A DNA stretch of 64,000 bases from Granulosicoccaceae sp. 1_MG-2023 (GCA_030546905.1 JAUOPI010000011.1:62001-126000), one strand, 5' to 3'. Shown: positions 25,832 to 35,409, counted from the first letter of the stretch. Translations and numbers: made by a program. Notes: a model not told the origin generated them from the letters alone.

Positions 25832-26362
25832 TTACCCCTGATAGTCCTGCCAGTTGGCGTCTTTCTCAGACACCAGGGCAGGTTCGATTGGCCATTCAAT
25901 CGCGAACTGCGGATCGTTCCAGCGGATACCCGATTCAGCGCCGGGTACATAGCTTTGCGAGACGATATAGAACGCGTCAGTGTCATCGGTGAGCGTCACA
26001 AAGCCATGAGCGAAATCACGCGGGACGAACAGCGCGCGGCCGTTCTCTTCGCTGAGCTCGACGCCGACCCACTGTTTGTAGGTCGGTGAGTCTTTGCGCA
26101 AATCAATAATCACGTCATACAGCGCACCGCGGGTGCAGCGTACCAGCTTGGTTTCCTGATACGGATCGACCTGATAGTGCATGCCGCGCAGCGTGCCTTT
26201 TTTCGGGTTGCGCGACATATTGGCCTGTTTGACGTCGGAGATCAGACCGTGCTCTTCGAGCTCCTGCGTGCAGAAGGTGCGGGCGAAAAAGCCGCGTTCG
26301 TCTTCCAGACGGTGGAGGTCGATGATGTAGGCACCGGCCAGTTTGGTTTCAGTAAACTTCAT
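25832..26362 (-). CDS. dTDP-4-dehydrorhamnose 3,5-epimerase-like protein
   Basis: 176-residue cupin-type epimerase of the RfbC family: FFARTFCTQELEEHGL, NMSRNPKKGTLRGMHYQ (catalytic His region), LVRCTRGALYDVIIDLR, FVPRDFAHGFVTL and SGIRWNDP. Acts on a nucleoside-diphosphate 4-keto sugar. No rmlA, rmlB or rmlD is adjacent, so the substrate may not be dTDP-rhamnose. Lies 6 nt from each neighbour in the operon. Confidence 0.9.
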   Translation of the reverse strand: MKFTETKLAGAYIIDLHRLEDERGFFARTFCTQELEEHGLISDVKQANMSRNPKKGTLRGMHYQVDPYQETKLVRCTRGALYDVIIDLRKDSPTYKQWVGVELSEENGRALFVPRDFAHGFVTLTDDTDAFYIVSQSYVPGAESGIRWNDPQFAIEWPIEPALVSEKDANWQDYQG

Positions 26363-26368
26363 CGCCGA

Positions 26369-27421
26369 TTAGCCTTTGCGAATCCAGTGCAGGTCGTTGT
26401 CCATACGGTTGTTTTCGCGGTGACCGTTGAGGATTTTGAGACGGATAAAGTCGGAATCGCGGAAGTTCGGGTCATTAAAGCCCATACCTTCGAGACCTTC
26501 TTTCAGGCCTTTTACGGCTTCCTGCAGTGAGACCTGCGGCTGGTGATTCGGTGCCAGTTCGCGGAACTTAGCGAAATCGACCTGGTAAGAGCGTTTGTCC
26601 GGCACGGCATCCGGGTTAACGGAAACCTTGGTGCCGGGGACGGCTTCGGCAACGGCCTTGGCCAGATCCAGAACCTGATAGTTCCATTCGTCGCTGCCGG
26701 CGTTGACTGCCAGGAACTGACCGCCGTTGTCGCCTTTACGGGTGATCGCCCAGTCGATGGCGCGGGCCATGTCTTTGATATGAATCAGCGGACGCCACGG
26801 GGTACCGTCGCTGAGGATGGAGATTTCACCGGTGGACACGGCGCCGGCGACGAAGTCGTTCAGTACCAGGTCCAGACGGGTGCGTTCGCTCATGCCGCAA
26901 GCGGTGGCAAAGCGCAGGCAGGTCACGGTGAAGTTTTCGTCGGCCAGCGGCTCGACGCCTTTTTCAGTACCGATCTTGGAACGTGCGTAAGCGGTCAGCG
27001 GGTTGAGTTCGTCAGTTTCTTTACGCGGGCCGCCTTCAGCGAAACCGTAAACACTGCAGCTGGAAGCGAAAACGTAGTTTTTAACGCCTGCTTCTTTGGC
27101 CAGCTTGGCCAGACGGATGCTGGACTGGCAGTTGATTTCGTCAGTGACCTGCTCGAAGGTTTTACCCATCGGGTCGTTACTGATGGCAGCCAGTTGCACG
27201 ACCGCATCCACGCCTTTGAGCAGTTCCGCATCCACGTTGCGCACGTCAGCGAAAATCTGCTGGTCAATACGTGATTCCGGCAGCACCTTAGCGCCTGTCA
27301 GACAATGTGCAAAAAAACCTTCGTCCAGACCGACGACAACCGCATCCGGGTGGCTGGCTTTGATCTGATCCGCGACGCTCGGGCCGATGTAACCCATGTT
27401 GCCGGTGATTAATACTTTCAC
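26369..27421 (-). CDS. NAD-dependent epimerase/dehydratase (extended SDR)
   Basis: 350 residues from a GTG at 27421, which has GGAG seven bases upstream (an in-frame TTG at 27433 would overlap that site). Starts MKVLITGNMGYIGPSV (glycine-rich NAD motif), with FASSCSVYG and the Y-x-x-x-K catalytic pair in LTAYARSKIG. Typical of UDP- or dTDP-sugar 4-epimerases/reductases used for surface polysaccharides. First gene of the three-gene operon; its substrate cannot be read from sequence. Confidence 0.88.
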   Translation of the reverse strand: MKVLITGNMGYIGPSVADQIKASHPDAVVVGLDEGFFAHCLTGAKVLPESRIDQQIFADVRNVDAELLKGVDAVVQLAAISNDPMGKTFEQVTDEINCQSSIRLAKLAKEAGVKNYVFASSCSVYGFAEGGPRKETDELNPLTAYARSKIGTEKGVEPLADENFTVTCLRFATACGMSERTRLDLVLNDFVAGAVSTGEISILSDGTPWRPLIHIKDMARAIDWAITRKGDNGGQFLAVNAGSDEWNYQVLDLAKAVAEAVPGTKVSVNPDAVPDKRSYQVDFAKFRELAPNHQPQVSLQEAVKGLKEGLEGMGFNDPNFRDSDFIRLKILNGHRENNRMDNDLHWIRKG

Positions 27422-27546
27422 GCTTTTCTCCAAGAAAATAGATCGTAATAACAGGGCACGGAATGTAACGCGGGGGCCGTGTAAATTCCGTGAACAAATA
27501 ACATTTCAATAGTTTAGCGCCAAAACGTTGTGCGCTGGAACAAACT

Positions 27547-28650
27547 TCAGGAAAGTTCCGAGACCACTTGATCGGCAATTGCCATGGACGAGGTCAGTCC
27601 CGGCGACTCTATGCCGTACAGGCCGACCCAACCCGGAACGCCGTGATCGGCGGGACCGGAAATCATGAAATCGGCGGCTTCTTCGCCCGGTCCGGCGATT
27701 TTCGGCCGTATGCCGGAGTAGGCCGGATCAAGGCGGCCGTCTTCCAGAGCCGGGAAGTATTCGCGCACAGCACCATAAAATGCGTCGCCGCGCCGCGGAT
27801 CGACGGTGTAGTCGATTTCGTCAGTCCACTGGGTATCCGGTCCGAAACGGGCCTGGCCCTGCAGGTCCAGTGTCAGGTGTACACCGAGACCGGCGTTGTT
27901 GGGCATGGGGTAAATCAGATGCTTGAACGGCGCTTTGCCGGACAGGGTGAAATAGCAGCCGCGTGACAGGTATTGCTTCGGCACTGATCCGGCCGGAATG
28001 CCGCGGATTGAGGCGGCCAGTGACTGGGCACCGAGCCCGGCGCTGTTGATCAGCTCACGGCAGGTGATGTCCATGGGCTCGCTGCCGCCGGTTTGCAGGC
28101 GGAAACCGCCTTCAATCACCTCGCCGCCGATGACCGGGGTGTCCAGCACCACGGTGCCGCCGTGCGCCTCAATATCGGCCTGATAGGCCAGCATCAGTTC
28201 GTGACTGTTGATAATGCCGGTGGACGGCGAGTGAATGGCGCGCACCGCGTTCAGGTGCGGTTCCATTTCCTGCAGTGTCTGTTGATCCAGATAGCTGCAG
28301 TCATCGACGCCGTTACCCAGCGCTTTCTGAAAAATCTGTTGCAGGTTTTCCGCCTGTTGATCGTTGGTCGCGACGATCAGCTTGCCGAGGCGCTGATGCT
28401 CCACGTGATGACTCTGGCAGTAGTCGTACAGCATCTTGCGACCTTTGACGCACAGCGTCGCTTTGAGACTGCCTTTGGGGTAGTAAATCCCCGCGTGGAT
28501 GACTTCGCTGTTGCGTGAGCTGGTTTCCTGACCGATGTGCTTGTGACGTTCGATCACCAAAACTTCGCGGCCGCTCATGGCCAGCGCACGGCCGGTCGCC
28601 AGGCCGACGACGCCGGCTCCTATGACGATGGCATCGATATCCATACTCAT
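27547..28650 (-). CDS. FAD-dependent oxidoreductase, L-2-hydroxyglutarate oxidase-like
   Basis: 367 residues from ATG 28650. N-terminal FAD-binding [19 protein letters not shown], then [15 protein letters not shown], a stretch typical of the L-2-hydroxyglutarate dehydrogenase/oxidase branch of the DAO family, and C-terminal [20 protein letters not shown] closing the dinucleotide site. Probably oxidises a 2-hydroxy acid, passing electrons to quinone or oxygen. It stands 125 nt after the sugar operon start on the same strand with its own leader, so co-regulation is uncertain. Confidence 0.85.
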   Translation of the reverse strand: MSMDIDAIVIGAGVVGLATGRALAMSGREVLVIERHKHIGQETSSRNSEVIHAGIYYPKGSLKATLCVKGRKMLYDYCQSHHVEHQRLGKLIVATNDQQAENLQQIFQKALGNGVDDCSYLDQQTLQEMEPHLNAVRAIHSPSTGIINSHELMLAYQADIEAHGGTVVLDTPVIGGEVIEGGFRLQTGGSEPMDITCRELINSAGLGAQSLAASIRGIPAGSVPKQYLSRGCYFTLSGKAPFKHLIYPMPNNAGLGVHLTLDLQGQARFGPDTQWTDEIDYTVDPRRGDAFYGAVREYFPALEDGRLDPAYSGIRPKIAGPGEEAADFMISGPADHGVPGWVGLYGIESPGLTSSMAIADQVVSELS

Positions 28651-28855
28651 GTATTGAGAACTCTGTGTGTTGGGATGGTGTCTGCCGTTGTGACGGCAGC
28701 GGTTGTCCTGACAACCGGGAGAGGCGGGCGGTGCCGCCGGATCGGCGCACCACCGCGTGCCGGGTCCGGGCAAGAATGCCCGGGACCGCAGCCCCTGCTC
28801 GCGATAGGCTTGTTATCGGCCGCTCGCAGTGCAGGGTTAAGCATGACGTCGGCTA

Positions 28856-30010
28856 TCAGCCGCGACGACGGCTCAGTTTGCGCAGACCGCTGGTGCCGAG
28901 CAGCAGGGCCAGCAGTGCTGTCAGTGCACCACCGCCGCCACCTGAATCGCTGTCGTCGTCACTGTCGGTGTCAGTACCGGTATCAGTGCTGTCGCTGTCG
29001 ATAGTGCCGCTGATCGTAACCGTTGCTGTAGTGGTGGTGGAACACGCACTCGGGTCAAACGTGACAACAAACTCGACGCCGTTGTTGTACCAGGTTTTGT
29101 TGGTGTAGGTACTGGCGAGGATGCTGATCGGCATGGATTCGAATTCAGCCGCTGTCAGATCAGTAAACTCGGCATTGGTGGTGAATTTCCACAGCGAGCC
29201 TTCGTAGCTGATATCACCGGAATTGGTGGTGGCAGCGTTGAGGTTGCTGTCGGTTGAGGTACGGTATTCAATTGCACCCAGATCATCGCCGCTGTCAGTG
29301 GGCTCTTCGGCTTTGGAGATAAAGTACTGCAGGTCGCCGGAGCCGGAGTGGCGCTCACCGTTCCAAAGCACCTTTACGCTCAGCGGCGTGGCTTCGGTGT
29401 CATTGGCTTCACAACCGGTGATGCTGGTGGCCGTTGTATTCGGGTAGTAGGTTTTGGCGACAACGCCGTTATCAATGCCGGCCGCAGTGGTGGTCAGCTC
29501 ATTGAAATAAGCGGGAACCGTATCGGTCAGGTCGGCACCGTTGCTGATCAGGGTGGAGATACCGCCTTCATAAACCGGAACCACATTGCCTGCGCTGTCC
29601 GTGTAGGACGTAAAAGACGGTGCTTCGCCGGCTACGTCAGTCAGCGTGTATTCAACCGGGTCAGTCGATTCAGTGCCGTCGGTCAGGTCGGAGATGGTGT
29701 AGGTGAAGGAGTCAGAACCTGTCCAGCTGTCCGGATCGGTGACGGTGTAAGTGATGGTGCCGTCAGTTTCCAGAACCGCAGTACCCTGTGAGGGTTGGGT
29801 TGTGACGCTCAGCGTGGTCGTGTCGACGTCGGTGTCGTTAGCGAGCACGTTGATAGAAATGCTGCTGGCACCACCCAGATCGGCAGTATCGTCCATCGCG
29901 CCAGTGGTGGATGCTTCGTATCCTGCAAACGCCAGTCCGCTGGTCAGAGCTACACTGACGGCGACAGCGCTTTGACGGCGGATTGTTTTGAATCCGGCTT
30001 TCTTATACAT
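28856..30010 (-). CDS. Surface-anchored protein with GlyGly-CTERM signal and cadherin-like/Ig-type repeat
   Basis: 384 residues from ATG 30010, preceded by GAGGAAG. Sec signal at the N-terminus (SVALTSGLAFA), then a bacterial cadherin/Ig-like domain with the VLANDTD motif and TDPDSWTGSDSFTYTISD, an acidic Thr/Ser/Asp-rich stalk, and a C-terminus SGGGGGALTALLALLLG...RKLSRRRG: glycine run, hydrophobic helix and basic end, the GlyGly-CTERM sorting signal processed by rhombosortase. Probably secreted by type II secretion and attached to the surface. No rhombosortase gene lies in the window. Confidence 0.8.
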   Translation of the reverse strand: MYKKAGFKTIRRQSAVAVSVALTSGLAFAGYEASTTGAMDDTADLGGASSISINVLANDTDVDTTTLSVTTQPSQGTAVLETDGTITYTVTDPDSWTGSDSFTYTISDLTDGTESTDPVEYTLTDVAGEAPSFTSYTDSAGNVVPVYEGGISTLISNGADLTDTVPAYFNELTTTAAGIDNGVVAKTYYPNTTATSITGCEANDTEATPLSVKVLWNGERHSGSGDLQYFISKAEEPTDSGDDLGAIEYRTSTDSNLNAATTNSGDISYEGSLWKFTTNAEFTDLTAAEFESMPISILASTYTNKTWYNNGVEFVVTFDPSACSTTTTATVTISGTIDSDSTDTGTDTDSDDDSDSGGGGGALTALLALLLGTSGLRKLSRRRG

Positions 30011-30335
30011 AAAGTTCTTCCTCAGAAAAAATATATCTGTTCTGTTACCGGTGCCTGCGGAGGGAATCCCCCGCATTCGCATCGCTGACTGCGTCGATGC
30101 GCGATATCCGATTTCGACAACACCTTCAGATACTTGCGGTGATTCAGCGAGAATTGGTAACTATCGCCGAGTTTAGACGCTGAGGCGCAGGATGAAAGTT
30201 ACTTGTTGTTACGAAACGGGGAACCGCCCGACAGCGATAACCGGGATGCACTTTCTCAGAAGTCGCGGCGGCCCTGCAGCGCAGTTGCTCACAGAATCAC
30301 CGCGACCGGAAACTTAAGCGAAATAGTGTCGGCAA
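30011..30335. other. Intergenic region upstream of the GlyGly-CTERM gene
   Basis: 325 nt between the TAXI-protein stop and the start of the surface-protein gene (both minus strand). It must hold the latter's promoter and leader. Visible: a hairpin GCGGGGGATTCCCTCCGC (minus strand, around 30055-30075) about 50 nt before the start. No known riboswitch consensus was recognised. Confidence 0.4.
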
Positions 30336-31736
30336 CTACACAGATTGATGCTTTGTTGCACTCCCGGCCTCAAGCCGTTCGCGTTCGAGAATCTGCTCAC
30401 GCACACCGATCTGGCGGGCCAGCAGGTCGATATGCTGACGCAGCACGTAGAGTTCATTTGCGTAGCCAAGTGGTACTTCAACGGCGCGCACTTCTTTCTC
30501 CATTACGTCAAGATTGGCCAGGCAATGTTCAAGGTTGTCTTCGGTCGGCGTTTCCGTGGCGCTTTGGTCAATCAGCTGCAACTCGTCGTACCACTTGAAG
30601 ATCTTTTTACGTACCGACCAGCGGTAAGTCGGCGGCAGAATCTTGGACAAAGGCAGCATCAGTGCAAACAGCGGCAGCAAGAGTACTTTCAGGCGGTCGA
30701 CCAGGGTGGCGGCCCAGAACGGCAGATAGCGCTGCAGGAACGGCGGGCCTGACTTGTAAAAGCGCTTAGCCTCGGGACTGAGCGGAAACTCCAGATATTT
30801 CTCCGACGGAAACTCACCGGCGGTGGAGAGAATCCCGGCCGGGGCGAACAGCGAAGACGAGATCTGCATAATCAGGTCACTGATCGCCGGATGCAGATGA
30901 TCATTGGCCACCAGGGTGGCCGCCGGTGCCAGCAGGTCAATGTGGCGTGGGGGGATATTGTGCGTCAGGTCCAGTGCGCCTTCGCTGAGGCTGACATGGC
31001 TGAGGTAGGGAAAATGCCGGCTATAGGCATCGGCACGGACAAAGGGCAGCAGTTGCAGTGATGTGTCGGCAATCAAGGCCTGCACCAGCGGCGCACGGTA
31101 GGAGCTGACCGTGGCCAGGACGTCAATCTCACCGGCTTTCAGTGCGGCAAGCGCGGCGTCACCATTGCGGTCATCGAGTTCGACCTGCCCACTGAGATCA
31201 TTGGCTTCAAGCATACGCACAAACAGTGCGCGGGTACCGCTGCCTTCACCGCCGACGGCGACACGCTTGCCTTTCAGCGCGCTCAGCCGGCCGTTCAGCA
31301 CACCGCCGTTGCTGAATAACCAAAGCGGTTCGCGATAGACGCTACCCAGCCCCATCACGCCCTGCCCGTAAAAATCCCGTCCGGTGCCGCTTTGCACAAA
31401 GGCCAGTTCGGCGGCCGGATTATCGCCGCTCAGCATGCTCAGATTTTCGATCGAGCCCTGAGTTTCCAGGATCTTCAGTTCGATGCCATGTTCGGCCAGT
31501 GCCTCGCGGAATTCCAGCGCGTACTGATAGTAGGAACCGCTGCTGTCACCGGTGGCGATGGTGATGCTTTTCGGTGGTGCCGGCTCGACGAATTGAAAGG
31601 TGATAAAAAACGCCAGTACGGTCAGCAAAAATCCGCCGCCGTAAATCAGCAGCGTGTCCTTGACGGCACGGGTGGATTTGGGTTTCTCGGGGCGGATGGG
31701 TTTGTTCTTGTATGAGTCTTTCTTTTTAGCGTACAC
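30336..31736 (-). CDS. Membrane-anchored TAXI-family (TRAP-type) solute-binding protein
   Basis: 466 residues. N-terminal membrane anchor (about 28-50), then a TAXI-type periplasmic binding domain (ITIATGDSSGSYYQYALEFR; VAVGGEGSGTRALFVRML), a second membrane helix near residues 345-365 (LLLPLFALMLPLSKIL) and a C-terminal helical cytoplasmic tail with likely coiled coil. TAXI proteins usually feed a fused TRAP permease, but none is adjacent. The double-anchored form with a cytoplasmic tail suggests a sensor or scaffold rather than a free binding protein; this is inference. Confidence 0.8.
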   Translation of the reverse strand: MYAKKKDSYKNKPIRPEKPKSTRAVKDTLLIYGGGFLLTVLAFFITFQFVEPAPPKSITIATGDSSGSYYQYALEFREALAEHGIELKILETQGSIENLSMLSGDNPAAELAFVQSGTGRDFYGQGVMGLGSVYREPLWLFSNGGVLNGRLSALKGKRVAVGGEGSGTRALFVRMLEANDLSGQVELDDRNGDAALAALKAGEIDVLATVSSYRAPLVQALIADTSLQLLPFVRADAYSRHFPYLSHVSLSEGALDLTHNIPPRHIDLLAPAATLVANDHLHPAISDLIMQISSSLFAPAGILSTAGEFPSEKYLEFPLSPEAKRFYKSGPPFLQRYLPFWAATLVDRLKVLLLPLFALMLPLSKILPPTYRWSVRKKIFKWYDELQLIDQSATETPTEDNLEHCLANLDVMEKEVRAVEVPLGYANELYVLRQHIDLLARQIGVREQILERERLEAGSATKHQSV

Positions 31737-31794
31737 AGCGTAGTGCCTGATGTCTGCGTTACGGAATGTAAACCAAGCATAGACACGAACCGGC

Positions 31795-32505
31795 TCAGAG
31801 GCTAGCGGCGGGCAGGTTGGCCAGCATCACTTTTACACCGAGTGCGGCGGTGAATACGCCGAGCGCGTAGTGCACACCGCTGTGCAGGCGGGTCATGCCG
31901 CTGGCCGAGCGGCGCAGCGGCCAGGCGATCACCACGGATAACAAGGCCATGCCAAGCATGGAACCGAGACCGAAAATCAGAATATAGCTGATCGCCATCC
32001 ACGGTGAACTGATCGCGTTAATCGTCAGGATAATCAGCGCCGAGGCACCGGCCAGACCGTGCATCAGGCCGATAACCAGAGTGCGCAGCGGCAGTGCTTG
32101 TTTGCTGTGGGTATGTTGGTGCGCGGCGGCGTCATGCCGGCGGTCGTTGGCGTGCGAGTGGGCATGGAAATGTGCCTCGTGCGGACCGTGGTGATGCAGG
32201 TGAAAATGCACCCGCTCCTTGTAGACGCGGCGTATGACATCAATCCCCAGCAGCAGCAAGACCACACCGACGGCAAACTCCAGCCAGTGCGCGATGCTTT
32301 CGGTCAGGCTGCCGCCGAAAATAATCACCACGGCACCGACCAGCAGCAAGGTGATGGTATGACCCAGCCCCCAGACAGCGCCGTGCCGGAGGCTGTCGCG
32401 CAGGCTGTGGTTGTCGCGTACCAGTGTGGCGACCGCGGCAACATGATCTGCCTCCATCGCGTGGCGCATGCCGAGCAAAAAACCGAGAAAGAGCAGCGTT
32501 GTCAT
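31795..32505 (-). CDS. Nickel/cobalt permease (NiCoT/UreH-HupE-like)
   Basis: 236 residues from ATG 32505. Several membrane helices; the first carries GMRHAMEADHVAAVATL, the H-x4-D-H metal-binding signature of nickel/cobalt permeases. A central His-rich loop (HFHLHHHGPHEAHFHAHSH) probably binds Ni2+. It is the last gene of the hydrogenase accessory chain, 19 nt after hypE, and supplies Ni for the two [NiFe] active sites encoded upstream. Confidence 0.88.
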   Translation of the reverse strand: MTTLLFLGFLLGMRHAMEADHVAAVATLVRDNHSLRDSLRHGAVWGLGHTITLLLVGAVVIIFGGSLTESIAHWLEFAVGVVLLLLGIDVIRRVYKERVHFHLHHHGPHEAHFHAHSHANDRRHDAAAHQHTHSKQALPLRTLVIGLMHGLAGASALIILTINAISSPWMAISYILIFGLGSMLGMALLSVVIAWPLRRSASGMTRLHSGVHYALGVFTAALGVKVMLANLPAASL

Positions 32506-32524
32506 AGCAGGCAGATCCTGTGGG

Positions 32525-33568
32525 TTAGCAGATTCGCGGCAATTGCTCGCCAACCAGCATGTCGACGACGCGTTCGCCGCCAAAAGCCGTTTGCAGCACG
32601 ACACGGCCGGCGGGACTGTCACTGACCTCGCCGATAATGCTGCTGTGTTCGCCTGCCGGGTGGGCCTGCATACAGCCCAGCACGTCCTGCGCCCGGTCGC
32701 CCGGTACCGCAGCCAGCAGTTTGCCTTCATTGGCCAGATAAAGCGGATCCAGACCCAGAATCTCGCACATTCCGCGCACTTCGTCACGCACTGCGATGGC
32801 CGACTCCTGCAAACGGATGCAGGTGCCGCTGTCGGCGGCGAATTCATTGAGCACACTGGCGATGCCGCCGCGCGTGGCGTCGCGCATGGCGTGGATATCC
32901 GGACAGCAGTCGAGCATGGCCGCGATCAGACCGTTCAGGGCCTGACAGTCCGAGTCGATGGTGTTCTCTATGGCCAGTTCACCACGGGCATCGACAATGG
33001 CCGCTCCGTGATCGCCGATAAAGCCGTTGCAGAGAATTTTGTCGCCGGCCTGCAGGCGGGTGGTGGCGATATTGACATCGCCCGGGATGACGCCGACACC
33101 GGCTGTGTTGATAAAGAGTTTGTCAGCGGCGCCGCGGTGCACGACCTTGGTGTCGCCGGTGACAATCCTGACCCCGGCCTGTTCGGCAGCGGCCTGCATG
33201 GCGGCGGCAACTTTATATAAGGTATCAAAGGGCAGGCCTTCTTCGATAATCATGCCACAGGTCAGATACAAGGGCCTGGCCCCGCCGACGGCCAGGTCAT
33301 TGACCGTGCCGCAGACCGCCAGTTTGCCGATATTGCCGCCGGGGAAAAACAGCGGATCGACCACATAGGAGTCGGTGGTCAGTGCAAGCCTGTCGCCTTT
33401 TGTTGCGAGGGCGGCCAGATCGAAACGGGCCTGATCCTCCAAGGGGGCCGTGCGTTCAGGTTCAAACGTGCCGGTGAATACCGCGTCGATCAGATCGCGC
33501 ATGGCCTTACCGCCACTGCCGTGGGCGAGGGTGACGGCATCACCGCGAAGCTTTGCCCGCCGGCTCAT
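32525..33568 (-). CDS. hypE: Hydrogenase maturation protein HypE
   Basis: 347 residues, PurM-like fold (VTLAHGSGGKAMRDLID; GDTKVVHRGAADKLFIN). The C-terminus ends LPRIC: the terminal Cys is carbamoylated by HypF and dehydrated to thiocyanate, giving the cyanide ligands of the NiFe site. Overlaps hypD by 4 nt. Confidence 0.97.
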   Translation of the reverse strand: MSRRAKLRGDAVTLAHGSGGKAMRDLIDAVFTGTFEPERTAPLEDQARFDLAALATKGDRLALTTDSYVVDPLFFPGGNIGKLAVCGTVNDLAVGGARPLYLTCGMIIEEGLPFDTLYKVAAAMQAAAEQAGVRIVTGDTKVVHRGAADKLFINTAGVGVIPGDVNIATTRLQAGDKILCNGFIGDHGAAIVDARGELAIENTIDSDCQALNGLIAAMLDCCPDIHAMRDATRGGIASVLNEFAADSGTCIRLQESAIAVRDEVRGMCEILGLDPLYLANEGKLLAAVPGDRAQDVLGCMQAHPAGEHSSIIGEVSDSPAGRVVLQTAFGGERVVDMLVGEQLPRIC

Positions 33569-34719
33569 GCGCTGGCCTCCTCTTGTTGTTCACGCTTGGC
33601 CAGCAAGGCCTGCAGATCACCAAAGTTGTAATAAGCCGCGCAAGCGCCTTCACTGGAAACCATCAGTGCGCCCATCGGTGTTTCCGGCGTACAGGCATTG
33701 CCGAAGACTTTACATTCCCATGGCCGGATCACGCCTTTCAGGACTTCACCGCACTGACAGGATTTAGGGTCGGCGATTTTCAGGTTATCCACAGCAAACT
33801 TACGCTCGGCATCATAAAGGGCGAAGCAGTCGCGCATTTTGACGCCGGAATGGTCAATACTACCCAGTCCCCGCCATTCGAAAAACTCGCGCAGTTCAAA
33901 CACCTCGGCCAGCGCTTTGAGGGCCGGGCCGTTGCCGTCGGCCGCAACGATCCGCTTGTACTGGTTCTCCACCTCGTGACGGCCGCTGTCCAGTTGCAGC
34001 AGCAACATATACAGCGATTGCAGAATATCCAGCGGTTCAAAGCCGGTGACCACGATCGGCTTGCGGTAGTCCTGTGCGACAAAGTCAAAAGGCCGTTCGC
34101 CGACCACCATGGACACATGGCCGGGGGCCAGAAAACCGTCAATCTGCATATCCGGCGAGTCCAGAATCGCCTTGATGGTCGGCACCGTGGTGATGTGGTT
34201 GCAGAACAGGGAGAAGTTGGTGATGCCCTCAGCGCGGGCTTGTAATACCGTCATGGCGGTACTTGGCATGGTGGTTTCGAAACCCAGCGCGAAGAAGATC
34301 ACCTCATGGCTAGGGTTTTCCCGGGCCAGCTTCAGCGCATCCAGCGGTGAGTAGACCATGCGGATGTCTGCCCCGTCGGCTTTGGCCTGCAACAGGCTTT
34401 TACGCGAGCCGGGCACGCGCATGGCATCACCGAAGGTGGTAAAGATGACGTTCGGGTTCTCGGCCAGCGCCACACAATCGTCGATGCGCCCCATCGGCAG
34501 CACACAGACCGGGCAGCCCGGTCCGTGGATCAGCTCGATACTGTCGGGCAGCAGTTGTTCTATACCGTAGCGGAAAATCGTATGCGTATGTCCGCCACAG
34601 AACTCCATCAGTTGCAGTGGCCGGCCGAGCCGTGCCGCAGCGCGCCCGGCCAGCGGTGTGATTGCCCGGATCAGGGCACGGGCTTTTTCCGGATCGCGGA
34701 ATTCGTCGACGTATTTCAT
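33565..34719 (-). CDS. hypD: Hydrogenase maturation protein HypD
   Basis: 384 residues from ATG 34719 (upstream in-frame sequence belongs to the SIS gene). Conserved MEFCGGHTH, HGPGCPVCVLP and CQCGEVLKG blocks with the cysteines for the [4Fe-4S] cluster and redox thiols. Forms the HypCD scaffold on which Fe(CN)2CO is assembled. Its start overlaps the stop of the SIS-domain gene by 4 nt. Confidence 0.97.
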   Translation of the reverse strand: MKYVDEFRDPEKARALIRAITPLAGRAAARLGRPLQLMEFCGGHTHTIFRYGIEQLLPDSIELIHGPGCPVCVLPMGRIDDCVALAENPNVIFTTFGDAMRVPGSRKSLLQAKADGADIRMVYSPLDALKLARENPSHEVIFFALGFETTMPSTAMTVLQARAEGITNFSLFCNHITTVPTIKAILDSPDMQIDGFLAPGHVSMVVGERPFDFVAQDYRKPIVVTGFEPLDILQSLYMLLLQLDSGRHEVENQYKRIVAADGNGPALKALAEVFELREFFEWRGLGSIDHSGVKMRDCFALYDAERKFAVDNLKIADPKSCQCGEVLKGVIRPWECKVFGNACTPETPMGALMVSSEGACAAYYNFGDLQALLAKREQQEEASA

Positions 34720-35399
34720 CGTTGTGTACCTGTCTTGCCGCGCGAGTCGGCTAATAGGGTGTGTACCAGATCCCAGAGGATGTGGTAGCACGTCAAATGG
34801 GTTTCCTGAACGCGGTGAATCGAATCGGTCGGCACCGTCAGACAACAATCGAGCAGGCCGCTGGCCTGCATTTCGCCGCCGTCATGACCGGCAAAGCCGA
34901 TACAGGCAAGTCCGGCACCGCGAGCGGCAGTAAAGGCGGCCAGCAGATTGCCCGAATTGCCGCTGGTGGAAAAGCCCACCAGTACGTCACCTTTGCGGGC
35001 ATGGGCCAGCAACTGCCGGGTAAAAACATGTTTGACCCCGACATCATTGGCCACGGCGCTGAACATGGCCATATCGTTGCCGAGATTCATGGCCGCCAGG
35101 GCAGGGCGACCGGTGGTCACCGGATGCTGAAACTCCACGGCCAGATGCGCTGCATCGCAGGCCGAGCCGCCGTTACCCATGGTGAAAAGGCGCCCGCCGG
35201 CGGCGTAACTGTCGGCCAGCAGGCGTGCTGCATCGACCAGCTGTTGGCCATTGGCATCGAAAAAGGCTTTTTTGACGGCAAGGCTTTCGGCGGCTTTCTG
35301 TTGCACCGAATTGAGCAGTGCCGCATCACTGACCCGTTCGTCCTCAGCTTTTGCGCTGAGGAAGGGGTAGAGGCCGGCCGGGCTGTGTTCATCGCTCAT
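34716..35399 (-). CDS. SIS-domain protein, GmhA (phosphoheptose isomerase)-like
   Basis: 227 residues from ATG 35399 with GAGGGAG upstream. SIS fold: LFTMGNGGSACDAAHLAVEF, VGFSTSGNSGNLLAAFTAA, and HRVQETHLTCYHILWDLVH near the end as in sedoheptulose-7-phosphate isomerase. It is locked into the hyp operon between hypC and hypD with a 4-nt overlap, so a role in hydrogenase maturation rather than LPS heptose is likely; similar genes occur in other hyp clusters, but the function is not established. Confidence 0.85.
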   Translation of the reverse strand: MSDEHSPAGLYPFLSAKAEDERVSDAALLNSVQQKAAESLAVKKAFFDANGQQLVDAARLLADSYAAGGRLFTMGNGGSACDAAHLAVEFQHPVTTGRPALAAMNLGNDMAMFSAVANDVGVKHVFTRQLLAHARKGDVLVGFSTSGNSGNLLAAFTAARGAGLACIGFAGHDGGEMQASGLLDCCLTVPTDSIHRVQETHLTCYHILWDLVHTLLADSRGKTGTQR

Positions 35400-35409
35400 G
35401 CCGGCTCCC

